From: Channallabes apus
Lineage: Eukaryota > Chordata > Actinopteri > Siluriformes > Clariidae
DNA length: 64,000 nt
Direction: 5' to 3'
NCBI GenBank assembly: GCA_030522415.1
Contig: CM060108.1
Span: 37,594,256 to 37,658,255, forward strand
Shown: piece by piece, positions 49,401-61,584 of the stretch
How the letters are laid out: every line of letters begins with the position of its first letter
Position numbering within the stretch: the first letter of the stretch is position 1
Made by a program: the position numbers and the translations under genes
Notes under the pieces: model-generated
Seen by the model: only the letters and a program-made list of their open reading frames with translations
The model's database searches: none
Told to the model about the DNA's origin: nothing

Positions 49401-52400
49401 CTTACCAATACTGTTTATCTCGCGGCTGACGATGATAATACAAAATCAGGTATTTACTCATTTATGATCAAGGTAATGTTAGATCTGAGAAAATGTTTAA
49501 ACTTTAAAATACATGATAAAGACAACAGTTCTTTAGTTGAATTCTTTTAGTACTGTTTACTAGACTTGAGAAAGTCACAAGAGCAGTGTCTTGGGTTTAT
49601 TCTTACTGTTTAGTTATGAATCGAGCACCAATTTTCAGCAAGGCATCAAGCTTTGTTTGTTTACTTGCGTTACGTTTCGTTTTCATCCGGTGGTTTGCCT
49701 CCAGCGAAGGGAATCACGGCATGGCTGATTGGTTGGTGAACAGATGTTGAGATGACGTCTTTCGGGGAAGGCCCTCGGTGAGGCTTTGGTTGTCTGGTTA
49801 CCGATGGCGGCACTCTGGAACTTCTTCTGAGGGTTTCTTTGTTTCCATCCGCTCGTGGGGGGGATCGGGCGCGGCGCGGGGGCACCGTAGGGAGGGGCGA
49901 CTGACCAGTCGCAATGTCCCGGACACTATGAGCGAGGTCATTAATGGCCCTGGCTAGGCTGTCCATCTGCCCCTGTTGCCTGCGGATGTAGTCCATCATC
50001 GGATCCGTGTCTTTCGGCAGGGGCGTTCCTGCTGTGTTTCGGAAATCGGTCTGGTCATCTGTCATGGTTCTCTCTCTCTCTCTGTAGTAATCACACACAC
50101 ACGTTACGCAAGTGCAGGAAAGGACAGTCTTTATTGCATTTCAACTCAAAAAGTCTCTCAGAATCTTCACAACATAAATCAAGAAACGGGGCTTTCACTA
50201 AGCCGTTTGCCAGGCGCGGTCTGCAGGCGAGTTAACTCGAAATTATAACTCATCAAGAGAATGTCACAAAAAATAAACACAAACAAAACCTCTCTGTGTC
50301 CTCAGAGGAATTTACTCGGACGTTGAAGCTGTCATGCTTCGCATGCCTTCGCCTGCAGATACCGCTTTAAACCTGGGGGGAGAAGAAAGACACACATGGG
50401 TTAGGTGAGGATAATACAACGGTGACCAGACAGTGTGGTGTGGGTTCGGCTGGGTTAAATAGGGAGACAGGTGAGGTGTGCACAGGTGATCTGTATTTGT
50501 TAATCATGAGAGACACTGACATACGTAGACACACTAAGGGGAGACAAAGCCACGGCTCAGTAATCCGGCGAGCTGGATCTTTTTCTCCGGGACTGAGGAG
50601 GCTCGGGCGTGACACATACATATAATTTTATATTTTCCCTCCTCGTATACTTTAATTGATTAGCATCTACGTGTCCCTGAAGCATTGTATGCTCTGATCT
50701 GGGTCACTAGATGAAGCAGGAAGCACATTCTGGTGGTCTGCAACTGCCAGGGGGATTGTGAAACTGGCTTCTTTCTCATTCAAGGGAGTTGCTTGTTGAT
50801 TTGCACCATTTGAGTGGGGATCTGTAACTGCTTCTACCTTGTGCAAGGGATTGCATGCAGATTTACATTGAGTTGGAGACATGTAACCGTTTCTTTCCTT
50901 AGTTGCTGATGTCATGAACTATCTCTTCCTTTTTCAACGGCTCCCTTTGAGGTGGCCTGCTAGTCCCTACATCATGGAGCAGTAGGACTCTTCCATCATC
51001 AATCTCTAGCCAAAATATAGTGCAGCTGAATGAAAATAAACCTGACTCTGCATAAGTTGGTTAAAACAATGTCATGTTGAATGTGCCATAATCAAAGATA
51101 AAGATAATCAAAGTGGAACCTTGGATTGTGAGTAACTTGTTCTGCAAGTGTTCAACAAATTAAAAAAAATTAATTTCAACTTAATAAACGAGTGAGGGCT
51201 TGATATATGAGTAGTATGCATATACTTTGTCTGCTGAGCGTCACGTGATCACAACTGAGCCAATGGTTCTTCTCTCCTTTGCGCTGCAGGATTATGGGTA
51301 ATCGTCTCCCATGCTCAGTCTCAGTGCATGTGCATCACTAGTATAGTCAACTTCTGTGGATGTGTACTGTTTATTGTATCACTGTGACCACATGTGTGTG
51401 CATAAAGCAAAAGCAAGTGTCATTAGAGATGTTCCTTGTTAAAAAAGTGTGTGTGTGTGTGTGTGTGTTTTGAGAGGAGGGAGGGGGCTACTGTCTAAGA
51501 TGAGAGGAAAGAGGGAGGGAGAGAGTCATCCTACACGGTATCCTCCTCTCATCTTACCTCAGCTTTACAAATACACACACTAACAGAAACACTGCTCTGT
51601 CCGGATTCTTTTCAGGTAAAGTGTAGGTTAACTTGTTTTACTTTATGTTTTGTAATTATTTTGATTTGAATATTTTTGGGTTGTGGAATGAATCATTTAC
51701 GTTTCCATTATTTCCATGTTATAATTTGCTTTGATATACGAGTGCTTTGGTATACAAGCATGCTTCCGGAAATAATTATGCTCGCAATCCAAGGTTTAAC
51801 AGTATTAGACTATGCAGCTTTGTTTTTGGCCAGGCAGTGTATGCGCTTTAACATGTGTCAAATGCAAAACTTTTAACAATCATGTAAAATCTTAATATAA
51901 GGCAGGATAAAAATATGTGAGGGTATGTGTCATTGAAGGACAGAAGAGGGACAAGTGTGAAATAGTGTCAGGGTGAGAGAAAATTCATGTTTGTGTGTAA
52001 AAATGTGCAAAGAGCACCTATAAGACTTAGATAAGGGTGAGTGATAAGGGAAAGATGTATGTGTGTAAACAAATATCAATGTGAACTTTTCTTCATAAAA
52101 TGTTAGATCATAAAATGGTCAGATTTTTAAAAGATATTTGCTAAGGATATGTGATTCTTTTCTAATTATCTGTCAATAAATATGTCTACACATTCTTCAG
52201 TTGTTCGCCCTAACAATTTCCATATTTACTGTAGTTCTTGATTGAGTACCACTAATTGAGACTACTCACATGAAGAACAAGCAGGAAAAGCCTTGTTATA
52301 CGTTTGGGTTCTTGCTCAGTAGTGCAGTAGCAACAACTTGTACGGCCTGAACAAAAGTGAATCTGGATCGGTTTCGGCTGCTGTTTGCAAATCTGACTCT

Positions 52401-54822
52401 GTTCCAGAGTCACACCAAAGAAGTGAAACGGCTCCAACTTTAATATAGATTTGACAAAAAAGTCAAGAATCCTGAACCGAATCTGCAATGGAGCTGGGCC
52501 AAATCAGTGGAACGAATGTGATTGTTACAATGCCAATCCGGTTCAGAGTTGTGTGCTATTCTTTCTGTTTTTTCTAAGAGCTACGGTAGCACTAATACTC
52601 ATTCAGGTGTGCGCATTTTGTTTTTGTTTTTTTGCTTGTTTGTTTGGTTGTTTTTTCCCAAAAAAAATGTATCTTGCAATGCGTGTTGTAATCAAAGCAA
52701 ATGGTGCAACAAAATATTATTGTGTGTGACTTTTTTAAGCAGTATATGTAACATAAGGGGAAAATACATTTGATAACTGCCATCTGATTTGTGATTATTA
52801 GATTGTTCTATTTAATTTATCACTTCATACATTTTAAAGAACTTTAAAAACAATTCTGTCTGTTTGATCATTAGAGCTTGAACAGGAGAAACAAAATACA
52901 GGTAAGACTGAATTTGTTGTTATACTAGAAATACTGATTAATTAAATGGAGTAAACATAATACACAATATCATGCTAATCAAATTCAATCAGAAAGGTAA
53001 CAATGAGATTGTTAAACTATACAGTGTGCTGTTTTTGAACCACACAAAGTAACAACATGCTCGAAACAGTATTCAGGTAATGAAAGCAATTACATCAAAT
53101 ACACATTAAATAATAATATGAATGATCATTTTCATCTAAAAGTCAGTAAGTGTCTGATAAGCATCTGGTGTTATCCAGGTATATTATTGACTGTTAAGGA
53201 AATTAGAACATGAATTCTCCAGTTTTATGCAGATCCCTGTTTTAACTTTAACTAGTTTTGGAAGAATAATTTTTTTTAATGTTTGGGTGTTTTAATTGTT
53301 GGGGTATTGTTAGTCTAACTATTTTTTTTTAAATAGAAAAACAATATCTTGAATGAATTACATCAATGTTATACAATGGGAGACAACTTACCTTTCTGAG
53401 TAGATGAAAAGTTGGACTAAGTCAACCCTAGAGAAATATAATTAATAGAGCCCACAAACAATACTACTTGAGATGACCTACAGTAAATGTTTGAATTTGA
53501 GTCAACTTAAGATTTTAAACTGGGTACATGTTGTGTCAACTAAACAGCAATGTAAAATATTTTGTTTGGCCAGCAAATTTCTCTTTAAAAAAAAGCTGTG
53601 CACCTTGTTACTAAACTTTTTTACATTGAGGTGCCTTATTATTTGTATTTTATTTAGAGTGAATGATATTAGAATAAATTTAAATTTAAGCAATATCATA
53701 CTTGCTCATGCGCAGTTATACTGAATTTCATCATGAGTTTACATACAAATAAGTGAGTAACTGATATATTGTTCAAAGATGAGCATTCTGATGAGCAGAT
53801 GAACAGTGCGATTCTGAAGGCAAACTAAAATAGCATTTTAAAAAATATATATGACATCACTTAACTTCCCAAGTATTAAAGTGCCACTTCTTGTTAACAC
53901 CTACTTACTGTATACATTCTTCTAATTAAAAAAAAACCTTGGCTGAAGCACAAAACCTGTATTGAATCAACTTCCCAAGTACTTCAGCTTTTGTAAAAGC
54001 AACTTTACAAGAGTTTATAAAGCTTTCATAAGAAAAAGCTTTTTGAAGAACAGCAAAATAACATTGTGACATTGAATGTAAGATGTAATGTCAACTCCAT
54101 ACTGTACAGTCTATATAGCTTGTTATCGGAGTTATCTGAAGTCATAGCCAACTGTTGTTTGCACTGCCATTGATTTTCAAAAATGACAGGCAAACTGGGA
54201 AACTTATTAAAATGTTATATTTGTGCCATGGACAGATTATACAGTTACATGTTACACAATTTATCAGAAAGTATACCTGTACAGTCAAAGAAAAAAAAAA
54301 TCAGAGCCCAACTTTATCTTAGCTGGCCTCAGTGGAAACACACCTGATACACATGATAAATACCATTGTAATCTTAAGAAAAGAAATTCTGAGATTCACA
54401 TTCTGTCTGTTGTAATTAGTTCATTCAATATGTGTCTTTTCAAGTTTTACAATACACAATGTTAATTAACCATTGTGTTAACAATTGCCATTGTAAAAAG
54501 TTTGGCCCACAATACAATATTAATTCATTCAACATTAATCAAGTTGGGGTTTATACAGTGGTTTGCTGATTGGAGGGTTGAGGGTCCAAGCACTGCTATC
54601 ACCAGGTTTACATTTGTTGGGCCCTTGGGCAAGGATTTTAACATAATGCAAGTACAAAATACTCCACCATTGCCAGTCTCAAAGCCTGGATGAGAAGGGA
54701 ATTGGGATGGGCATCAGGCTAGCAACCCAGTTTAATTAATTAAAATTCCTACAACAAACAAGGAAACTTGTCACCCAATGTGCTCAACATCACGGGAGGT
54801 AACAAAATAACCCAGACATTTT

Positions 54823-54859
<37 letters not shown>

Positions 54860-55508
54860 AAATACTTTTATATTGCTTCCCAAAAAAGCAGCTGTTGCAT
54901 TCTATGTTCCCATGACAACACATAGACTGAGAGTGAAGTGGGTGTAGTAATCATTTCAGTGTAACAAACTGTTGCAAGGATGTGGATTTTATACATTGAA
55001 CACAAACAAACAGAGTAATATAAGCAGTAAAATGTCCAATTGCTGATGTATAAAAATATCATCCATCATACAGTATATCACTGTTTGTCCAATTACAGTA
55101 AGTGGACCTGAACTACATGTACTACATGTATGTAATGATATTAAACATGATATATTTGAAAAACATATAAAATCCTCCACATGTTAAACACCACATTTCT
55201 ATTTTTATTGAACTATTTGAGAAGTGCACGTACTGTATGCAACTGAATACATTTAACCTGTATATTAAGCTCACAAAGCTTTTAAATGGAACAGAATGAC
55301 AGCATATTACAGTAAGCATATCTATCCAGTTTTTAATATGTTTCCTGTTTTCAGAGGAGCTAAGAAAAAGAGTGGCAGATGGTATGTAATTACACATGAA
55401 TTTTAAAACTTTGTGCTTTTTTCCCCCAAACTGTGAAAAATGATTGTTTTATAAAATATTGCTCAATGTTATGTTTCACAGAGTTCAGACAAAACAAGAA
55501 ATTTGCAG
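42326..55508 (+). CDS. Butyrophilin-like gene 2, B30.2 exon not in window
   Basis: Tandem paralogue of gene 1 with the same plan: signal peptide 42326-42380 (MLLCVPFLILFRLMDSLS), IgV 43522-43872, IgC 44263-44541, membrane segment 46566-46667, and four 27-bp mini-exons at 47567-47593, 52875-52901, 55355-55381 and 55482-55508. All introns are phase 1. The IgV has LPCF, VEWFR and the standard DEGAYKC; the IgC has LVCESRGW and RFFCRL. Aligned by eye, the IgV is about 84% and the IgC about 88% identical to gene 1, but the membrane exon only about half. Mini-exons encode charged 9-mers such as ELEQEKQNT and EELRKRVAD. The coding exons give 298 codons before the missing B30.2 exon, which probably lies past 64000. 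Confidence 0.83.
43438..43490. repeat. (TA)n microsatellite before the IgV exon of gene 2
   Basis: TA array ending about 30 bp before the IgV acceptor at 43521. Confidence 0.95.
45847..45859. promoter_or_regulatory. RFX X-box-like palindrome in a gene 2 intron
   Basis: GTTGCTAGGCAAC is a full-match palindromic X box of the RFX family. An E box CACGTG (45864-45869) lies 5 bp further on. The function in this intron is unknown. Confidence 0.4.
46285..46396. repeat. (AC)n microsatellite cluster
   Basis: Two AC arrays separated by CAAACTCAAACAC and ACACTACAC variants. Confidence 0.95.
47930..48730. repeat. Tandem array, about four units of 180-205 bp
   Basis: TATTTTTGCACAA or a variant recurs near 48004, 48185, 48377 and 48581, and TGGCCCAG-type phrases and TGTCCTGCACA recur in the same phase. 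Unit spacing is about 181, 192 and 204 bp. It lies in the third intron of the cytoplasmic part of gene 2. Confidence 0.85.
49670..50614 (-). mobile_element. LTR retrotransposon 5' fragment: LTR plus start of gag
   Basis: On the minus strand, 50614-50083 starts TGTCACGCCC and ends TACTACA (about 532 bp), with an AATAAA near 50130. It is followed by ATGACAGATGACCAGACTG and a 130-residue frame (50063-49670) rich in Asp, Gln, Pro and Arg, with IRRQQGQMDSLARAINDLAH, resembling the N-terminus of a gypsy-type Gag. The frame ends where the element seems truncated. No pol or 3' LTR is seen, and the PBS is not clear. Confidence 0.5.
51117..51796. mobile_element. Non-autonomous element with AACCTTGGATTG inverted termini
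   Basis: Exact 12-bp inverted repeats AACCTTGGATTG and CAATCCAAGGTT bound 680 bp. The adjacent sequence (CTTGATATATGAG and GATATACGAGTGC) is also roughly mirrored. No ORF. Inserted in the Tc1 remnant. Confidence 0.75.
51840..52874. other. Intronic DNA with another Tc1 scrap
   Basis: 52670-52745 (TGCGTGTTGTAATCAAAGC, GGTGCAACAAAATATTATTG) matches the transposase end and 3' flank of the Tc1 family at 49009. The stretch 52250-52520 contains GGAGCTGGGCCAAAT-like phrases recalling the array at 47930. No exon before the mini-exon at 52875. Confidence 0.45.
52902..55354. other. Intron of gene 2 without recognisable genes
   Basis: AT-rich DNA with an (AC)n array at 54830-54857 and a weak SINE-like piece near 54590-54640 (TTGGGCCCTTGGGCAAGG). 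Nothing else could be supported. Confidence 0.5.
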
Positions 55509-55561
55509 GTAAGATCAAATTTACAGTTTTATCTTGGAATAGTTAAATGTCTAAGTGTACT

Positions 55562-56437
55562 TGTCACAACCCGCCAAGCCACAGCTCCACCATGATTTCA
55601 GAAGTACTCCTGCTCCACGTTCCCTACCACTCCTTACATCTCACCTCCTCATCTCCCGCCCTCCACACACCTGTGCACTATCTGTAATCATTTCCCCTAC
55701 CTATTTAAACCACACATTAACAGAACCTCATCGCCAGATTATTGTGTGCCTTCCATAGCCCAATTCTCCAGCGTTTTGTTTCATGCTCTGACTCTCTGAT
55801 ACTGACCACGCTTTGTTTTTCTCGACCACGTTATTGTCTCATGTTTTGGATTTCCACGCTCACGGATTTTGTTATTGACCATTGGAATTGTTTCAACGAC
55901 TACGAATTCGGATCACGGACTTTCCCTCATCTTTCTGGTACTGAACTCTGCTCGCCCCCGACCACGAGAAAGCTTAACGGAACCAGCCACCAACCTGCGC
56001 GACGTCTCCATTCACTCGCCGGCTCTCCACGTCTCTGCACCCCCGCACGAGTCACGCTGCAAACACAGCGCTGTCACCGACTCTTCGCACTTCCGCATTC
56101 CGACGCAGGACACACACAGCGCTCTCGCTGGCTCACGGCACTTCCGCATTCCGACGCGGGACACACACAGCGCTCTCGCCGGCTCACGGCACTTCCGCAT
56201 TCCCCCCAGGCTCAAGTTACACACAGAGCTCTCACTCCGGCTTCCGCATTCCTGCGCCTCTCTCTCCCTCTCTCTGCACACGCAGCTCCCCAACGCAGAG
56301 CAGCAGGCGCTTCAGCGACAAACACGTTTTCAGAGAAAAACCACTGCCAAGTCAGTTTTGAATCTCATGTCCAACATAATAAATTCCTAGAAGTTGCTCC
56401 ACTGCACTTGGATCCATCCCGACCTGCAAACCTAACA
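55562..56437 (+). repeat. 5' LTR of the gypsy element
   Basis: TGTCACAACCCGCC to CCTAACA, 876 bp. It holds about two units of a 51-bp GC-rich repeat (56087-56188) plus a third, diverged unit. The 3' LTR has three clean units. Confidence 0.93.
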
Positions 56438-56455
56438 GTATAATCTGGCCATCTA

Positions 56456-57727
56456 ATGGATCCAGCAGAAGCAGCTCGCCTGAGGGGGGCACTGAGCCAG
56501 GGAGCCCTCTTAGGCAATCACCAACAAGAAATTAGGCAGGTCACCTCCACGCTTCAAACTATCACGGAAACCTTAGGGTCACTTACCATTCAGCTACAGC
56601 AAACACAACCACCCTCGGCACCTATCCCACAGCCTTCTCTCCCAGTACATGCCACTGGTCATGAACCACGCCTACCTGCCCCACCCACTTATGATGGTGA
56701 CCCGTCTACCTGTCGCTCCTTCTTGTCGCAGTGTTCCCTCGTTCTTGAACTGCAGGCCGCTTCATTTCCCACTGAACGCTCCAAAGTGGCTTATATAATC
56801 AGGCTCCTCTCAGGGAAAGCAAGGGAGTGGGGAACAGCATTATGGGATGCCCAGGTCCCTTGCTGCTTCATGTACAAAACATTCACTGATGAGATGAGGA
56901 GGGTTTTCAACCATTCGTTCACAGGACACCAGGCGGCAGGTCAGATACTTCAACTACGCCAGGGATCTAGCTCTGTTTCCAACTACGCTATTGATTTTCG
57001 GACACTGGCGCCCTCCTGTGGCTGGGATGAAAAGCCCCTTTTTGATTGTTTTCACAACGGACTCTCGGACTCAATCAAGGATGAGCTTGCGGCCCGAGAG
57101 CTCCCATCAGACCTGCAGGGCCTAATTGACTTGGCAACACGCATTGACGCCCGTAAACGATCCCGACGCGAGGAACACCGGCCCTCCAGTAAAATTTACA
57201 CCCCTGCGCCCAAACTCACTACCCCTGAGCCACCTCCTGAACCAATGCAAATAGGCCGCGCACATATCTCCCCAAGGGAGCGTCAGCGCCGTAATGATGA
57301 TGGGGCCTGCTTCTACTGTGGCCAGGGAGGCCATGTTGTTCGCTCCTGTCTACTAAAAAGGTCGGGCCCCCCAGTAGTTCTGGGGTTACAGGGGGGCCCT
57401 GCTTCCACTCTTTCCCCAGATCAGCGTTCATGTTTTCCTGTCACCTTGACCCTGGACAGCTGCTCCTTCATCACCCACGCTCTAGTAGACTCCGGGGCAG
57501 ACCAAAACCTGATCTCCACCTCTGTCGCTTCACAATTCAAAATCCCGCTCTCTTCTCTGTCTCGACCATTCGTCGTTCAGGCCCTTGATGGCAGTAGGCT
57601 CGCTCCTATCACTCATCGCACCGCTCCCGTTACCTTACAGTTTTCCGGCAATCACCATCACCTTTCTCGCTGTCCAAAACGCTCACGCACCCATTGTCTT
57701 GGGCCTCCCGTGGTTAAGATTACATAA
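56456..57727 (+). CDS. Gypsy Gag and start of protease, 423 codons, frameshifted at its end
   Basis: Begins [13 protein letters not shown] shortly after the 5' LTR. The central capsid-like part ([30 protein letters not shown]) is typical of Gag in this group. A CX2CX4HX4C zinc knuckle reads [14 protein letters not shown] (about 57306-57347), and the aspartic protease motif [11 protein letters not shown] follows near 57485. After FSGNHHH the frame leaves the coding line; it continues in the frame of the next ORF near 57650, so an indel splits a formerly continuous Gag-Pol. Confidence 0.9.
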   Translation: MDPAEAARLRGALSQGALLGNHQQEIRQVTSTLQTITETLGSLTIQLQQTQPPSAPIPQPSLPVHATGHEPRLPAPPTYDGDPSTCRSFLSQCSLVLELQAASFPTERSKVAYIIRLLSGKAREWGTALWDAQVPCCFMYKTFTDEMRRVFNHSFTGHQAAGQILQLRQGSSSVSNYAIDFRTLAPSCGWDEKPLFDCFHNGLSDSIKDELAARELPSDLQGLIDLATRIDARKRSRREEHRPSSKIYTPAPKLTTPEPPPEPMQIGRAHISPRERQRRNDDGACFYCGQGGHVVRSCLLKRSGPPVVLGLQGGPASTLSPDQRSCFPVTLTLDSCSFITHALVDSGADQNLISTSVASQFKIPLSSLSRPFVVQALDGSRLAPITHRTAPVTLQFSGNHHHLSRCPKRSRTHCLGPPVVKIT

Positions 57728-59144
57728 CCCCCACATAGATTGGTTAAAACGAAGCATCCTGGCCTGGAGCCCCACCTGCCTCTCGTCATGTCTGCGCTCT
57801 GCTACCACAGGGCGACTCTCTCCCACCTTCAAAGAGGAAATCCCTGACCTGACCAAAGTACCAATTGAATATCATGATCTTCGACAGGTCTTTAGCAAAT
57901 CACGGGCTGTCTCTCTACCACCTCATCGCCCCTATGATTGTGCTATCGATCTTCTCCCAGGCACCTCCCCTCCTAAGGGCAGACTGTATTCTCTCTCCCG
58001 CCCAGAGAGAGAGGCTATGGAACAATACATTAACGAGTCACTCGCAGCAGGTATAATTCGCCCCTCCTCCTCACCTGCAGGAGCAGGATTCTTTTTTGTA
58101 GATAAGAAAGACAAGTCTCTCAGACCCTGCATTGATTACAGGGGATTAAATGAGATCACGGTCAAGAATCGCTACCCTCTCCCATTAATGTCTTCAGCCT
58201 TTGAACTACTCCAGGATGCCTGCGTGTTCACAAAGCTTGACCTAAGGAACGCCTACCATCTGGTCCGAATAAGGGAGGGCGATGAATGGAAAACTGCCTT
58301 CAATACCCCTACTGGCCATTACGAGTACCTGGTTGTTCCGTTCGGCCTAACCAACGCCCCAGCAGTCTTCCAGGCACTCATCAATGATGTCCTCAGAGAC
58401 TTCCTCAATGTCTCCGTGTTCGCCTACCTCGATGACATTTTAATCTTTTCACGCTCTGAGGAGGAACACAAGCTCCATGTCCGTCAAGTTCTGCAACGCC
58501 TGCTAGAAAACAAGCTGTATGTCAAGGCAGAGAAATGCGAGTTTCACTGCTCCTCCACCTCTTTTCTCTGCTTCTTTATCTCACCGTCCGGCATCCAAAT
58601 GGACCCCACCAAGGTTAAGGCGGTAACTGACTGGCCACTACCATTTTCCAGACGGGAACTTCAGCGCTTCCTGGGATTTGCCAATTTTTACCGTCGCTTT
58701 ATCAAGAATTACAGTATGGTGGCAACCCCACTCACAGCACTCACGTCGACCAAGACCCCGTTTCACTGGAACCCCCTGGCAAGCAACGCCTTCGACGAGC
58801 TCAAGTGTCGATTTACCTTGGCACCCATCCTCACCCTACCCAATCCCTCCCTCCAGTTTGTAGTGGAAGTGGACGCTTCTGAGACCGGTGTAGGGGCCAT
58901 CCTCTCGCAAAGATCACCTAAGGACAACAAACTTCACCCTTGCTCCTTCTTCTCACGCCAACTCACACCCCCAGAACGAAACTATGACATTGTAGATCGG
59001 GAACTCTTGGCAGTCAAACTGGCCCTCGAAGAATGGAGACACTGGCTGGAAGGAGCCGAATACCCTTTTCTTGTATGGACGGATCACAAGAACCTTGAAT
59101 ATCTAAAGTCGGCCAAAAGACTTAATTCTCGTCAGGCGCGGTAG
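57651..59144 (+). CDS. Gypsy Pol: protease end, reverse transcriptase and RNase H
   Basis: The useful part starts near 57651 ([18 protein letters not shown]), although the open frame extends further up. RT motifs are [37 protein letters not shown] and the active site [11 protein letters not shown], followed by [18 protein letters not shown]. RNase H reads [21 protein letters not shown] and [10 protein letters not shown]. The frame ends at TAG (59142) within NSRQARW, where TGG (Trp) would be expected, and the same frame reads on sensibly after it. Confidence 0.92.
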   Translation: MTITFLAVQNAHAPIVLGLPWLRLHNPHIDWLKRSILAWSPTCLSSCLRSATTGRLSPTFKEEIPDLTKVPIEYHDLRQVFSKSRAVSLPPHRPYDCAIDLLPGTSPPKGRLYSLSRPEREAMEQYINESLAAGIIRPSSSPAGAGFFFVDKKDKSLRPCIDYRGLNEITVKNRYPLPLMSSAFELLQDACVFTKLDLRNAYHLVRIREGDEWKTAFNTPTGHYEYLVVPFGLTNAPAVFQALINDVLRDFLNVSVFAYLDDILIFSRSEEEHKLHVRQVLQRLLENKLYVKAEKCEFHCSSTSFLCFFISPSGIQMDPTKVKAVTDWPLPFSRRELQRFLGFANFYRRFIKNYSMVATPLTALTSTKTPFHWNPLASNAFDELKCRFTLAPILTLPNPSLQFVVEVDASETGVGAILSQRSPKDNKLHPCSFFSRQLTPPERNYDIVDRELLAVKLALEEWRHWLEGAEYPFLVWTDHKNLEYLKSAKRLNSRQAR

Positions 59145-59286
59145 TCACTTTTTTTTTCTCGCTTCCACTTCACACTATCATACCGGCCAGGCTCTAAGAA
59201 CATTAAACCTGACGCCCTCTCCCGGCAATTTTCCACCTCCCAGCACACACCCACAGCTGAAACCATCGTCCCCCCCCCCATGTCTT

Positions 59287-60741
59287 GTGGCTACTATGCG
59301 GCTAGAAGTGGAAAACCTAGTTCAGCGAACCCTTGATCAGGAACCAGGCCCAAGTAATGTCCCCCCCAGGATGCTTTTTGTCCCTGCGTCAGTGAGACCC
59401 CAAGTACTTGGCTGGGCTCACAGCTCTAGGTTGGCTTGTCACCCTGGGGTGACACGCACACTTTCACTCCTACAGCAACGGTTCTGGTGGTCTACTATTA
59501 AGGAAGATGTCAAGGAATTTATCACCGCCTGTGACATCTGTTTGAGAAATAAGACAACTAACCGCCCCCCTGAGGGCCTCCTAAGACCCCTCCCCATCCC
59601 CCATCGGCCCTGGTCTCACATCTCTATCGACTTTGTCACTGGACTACCACCATCCGACAATAACACGTGCATCTTGACCATTGTAGACCGGTTCTCCAAA
59701 TCAGCCCATTTCATTCCGTTACCCAAGCTTCCGTCCGCCAAAGAAACAGCCGAAGTTCTGATCAACCAGGTTTTTCGTCTCCATGGACTTCCGCTGGACA
59801 TTGTTTCTGACAGAGGGCCTCAATTCTCAGCTCGTTTCTGGAAGGCATTTTGTGGCCTTATTGGTGCTACCGCCAGCCTCTCTTCTGGTTTTCACCCCCA
59901 GACCAATGGACAAACTGAACGCATGAACCAGGAACTGGAAAAAACATTAAGGTGCATGGCCTCTCGGGACGCAGCTTCCTGGAGTCGTTTCCTACCCTGG
60001 GTGGAATACGCTCACAACTCGCTCCCTACCTCCTCCACAGGGCTGTCCCCGTTCCATTGCTGCCTTGGGTATCAGCCACCATTATTCCCCTCCCAGGAAG
60101 AGGAAGCGGCAGTTCCCTCTGCCCAAGCCTTCGTCTGCCGATGCAGAAGAACTTGGCAGCGGGCTCGTGCCCAATTACAACGCACTGTCAGCTCCTTCCA
60201 GCGTCAGGCTAACCGCCACCGTTTACCAGCTCCCAGATATCACATCGGCCAAAGGGTCATGTTATCTACTCGTGACCTTCCCCTCAAAACCACCTCTAGG
60301 AAACTCTCGCCAAGGTTCATTGGTCCGTTCACAGTCACTCGTATTATCAACCCATGCTCTGTCCGGTTGGCCTTACCTCTATTCATGCGCCGGATCAACC
60401 CCACTTTTCATGTCTCACAGATTCGCAGACTGGTCTCCTGCCCACTATCTCCACCCATCCAACCCCCCCCCCCCTCCTCCTCGACTCATAGACGGGGTGA
60501 GGCCTTCACAGTCCGTAGAATCCTCAAATCTCGCCGCCGTGGACGTGGTCTCCAATACCTTGTGGACTGGGAGGGCTACGGCCCTGAGGAGAGAAGTTGG
60601 GTACCTACCAGGTTCATCCTGGACCGCTCCCTCATCAGTGATTTTCACAGACTCCACCCTGAGGCACCTGCTAGAACGCCAGGTGGCGTTCATAGGGGGG
60701 GGGGTACTGTCATGACCCGCCAAGTCACAGCTCCACCATGA
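59287..60741 (+). CDS. Gypsy integrase with C-terminal chromodomain
   Basis: 484-codon frame, offset by one from the RT frame through a C tract near 59275. It has the zinc-binding region ([15 protein letters not shown]), a core with Asp in SIDFVTGLP, Asp in VSDRGPQF and, 35 residues later, Glu in GQTERMNQ, so DD35E is intact. The tail reads [31 protein letters not shown] and ISDFHRLHP, a chromodomain that in chromoviruses guides integration by binding chromatin. The frame runs into the 3' LTR before stopping. Confidence 0.92.
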   Translation: MATMRLEVENLVQRTLDQEPGPSNVPPRMLFVPASVRPQVLGWAHSSRLACHPGVTRTLSLLQQRFWWSTIKEDVKEFITACDICLRNKTTNRPPEGLLRPLPIPHRPWSHISIDFVTGLPPSDNNTCILTIVDRFSKSAHFIPLPKLPSAKETAEVLINQVFRLHGLPLDIVSDRGPQFSARFWKAFCGLIGATASLSSGFHPQTNGQTERMNQELEKTLRCMASRDAASWSRFLPWVEYAHNSLPTSSTGLSPFHCCLGYQPPLFPSQEEEAAVPSAQAFVCRCRRTWQRARAQLQRTVSSFQRQANRHRLPAPRYHIGQRVMLSTRDLPLKTTSRKLSPRFIGPFTVTRIINPCSVRLALPLFMRRINPTFHVSQIRRLVSCPLSPPIQPPPPSSSTHRRGEAFTVRRILKSRRRGRGLQYLVDWEGYGPEERSWVPTRFILDRSLISDFHRLHPEAPARTPGGVHRGGGTVMTRQVTAPP

Positions 60742-61584
60742 TTTCAGAAGTACTCCTGCTCCACGTTCCCTACCACTCCTTACATCTCACCTCCTCATCT
60801 CCCGCCCTCCACACACCTGTGCACTATCTGTAATCATTTCCCCTACCTATTTAAACCACACATTAACAGAACCTCATCGCCAGATTATTGTGTGCCTTCC
60901 ATAGCCCAATTCTCCAGCGATTTGTTTCATGCTCTGACTCTCTGATACTGACCACGCTTTGTTTTTCACGACCACGTTATTATCTCATGTTTTGGATTTC
61001 CACGCTCACGGATTTTGTTATTGACCATTGGAATTGTTTCAACGACTACGAACTCGGATCACGGACTTTCCCTCGTCTTTCTGGTACTGAACTCTGCTCG
61101 CCCCCGACCACGAGAAAGCTTAACGGAACCAGCCACCAACCTGCGCGACGTCTCCATTCACTCGCCGGCTCTCCACTCTCTGCATCCCCGCACGAGTCAC
61201 GCTGCAAACACAGCGCTCTCACCGACTCTTCGCACTTCCGCATTCCGACGCGGGACACACACAGCGCTCTCGCAGGCTCACGGCACTTCCGCATTCCGAC
61301 GCGGGACACACACAGCGCTCTCGCCGGCTCACGGCACTTCCGCATTCCGACGCGGGACACACACAGCGCTCTCGCCGGCTCACGGCACTTCCGCATTCCT
61401 GCGCCTCTCTCACCCTCTCTCTGCACACGCAGCTCCCCAACGCAGAGCAGCAGGCGCTTCAGCGACAAACACGTTTTCAGAGAAAAACCACTGCCAAGTC
61501 AGTTTTGAATCTCACGTCCAACATAATAAATTCCTAGAAGTTGCTCCACTGCACTTGGATCCATCCCGACCTGCAACCCTAACA
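60708..61584 (+). repeat. 3' LTR of the gypsy element
   Basis: TGTCATGACCCGCC to CCTAACA, 877 bp, nearly identical to the 5' LTR by eye apart from the minisatellite and scattered substitutions. A (TC)n tract follows at 61600-61621. Confidence 0.93.

Larger units (their letters stand above)
49009..51839 (+). mobile_element. Tc1-like remnant carrying two later insertions
   Basis: The left end CACTGCCTGGCCAAAAA and right end TTTTTGGCCAGGCAGTG are inverted repeats. Between them only scraps of transposase remain: TTGGCCTCC, ACATTAACTGCATTAAAAG and GGGATGTGCTGGAGAAGACT (49226-49290) for the D..NPIE..WDVLEKT region, and TCTTCCATCATCAAT to AATCAAAGATAAAG (50988-51105). An LTR-element block fills about 49295-50960 and a second element fills 51117-51796. 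Stops throughout. Confidence 0.7.
55562..61584 (+). mobile_element. Ty3/gypsy chromovirus-type LTR retrotransposon, complete with target duplication
   Basis: LTRs lie at 55562-56437 and 60708-61584, flanked by the 5-bp target duplication GTACT (55557-55561 and 61585-61589). A poly-G polypurine tract (60695-60704) precedes the 3' LTR. Between them are Gag, protease, RT, RNase H, integrase and a chromodomain in that order. Three breaks separate the frames: an indel near 57650, a nonsense codon at 59142 and an indel at the C tract near 59275. High LTR similarity suggests a recent insertion. It sits 53 bp after the last visible mini-exon of gene 2, on the same strand. Confidence 0.95.

Noticed and set aside
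52451..52783. Overlapping hydrophobic ORFs
   Set aside because: They arise from T-rich DNA and a Tc1 scrap, with no start context, splice sites or similarity.
55742..56443. 233-codon ORF before gag
   Set aside because: It lies wholly in the 5' LTR, repeats in the 3' LTR, and owes its length to GC-rich minisatellite units.
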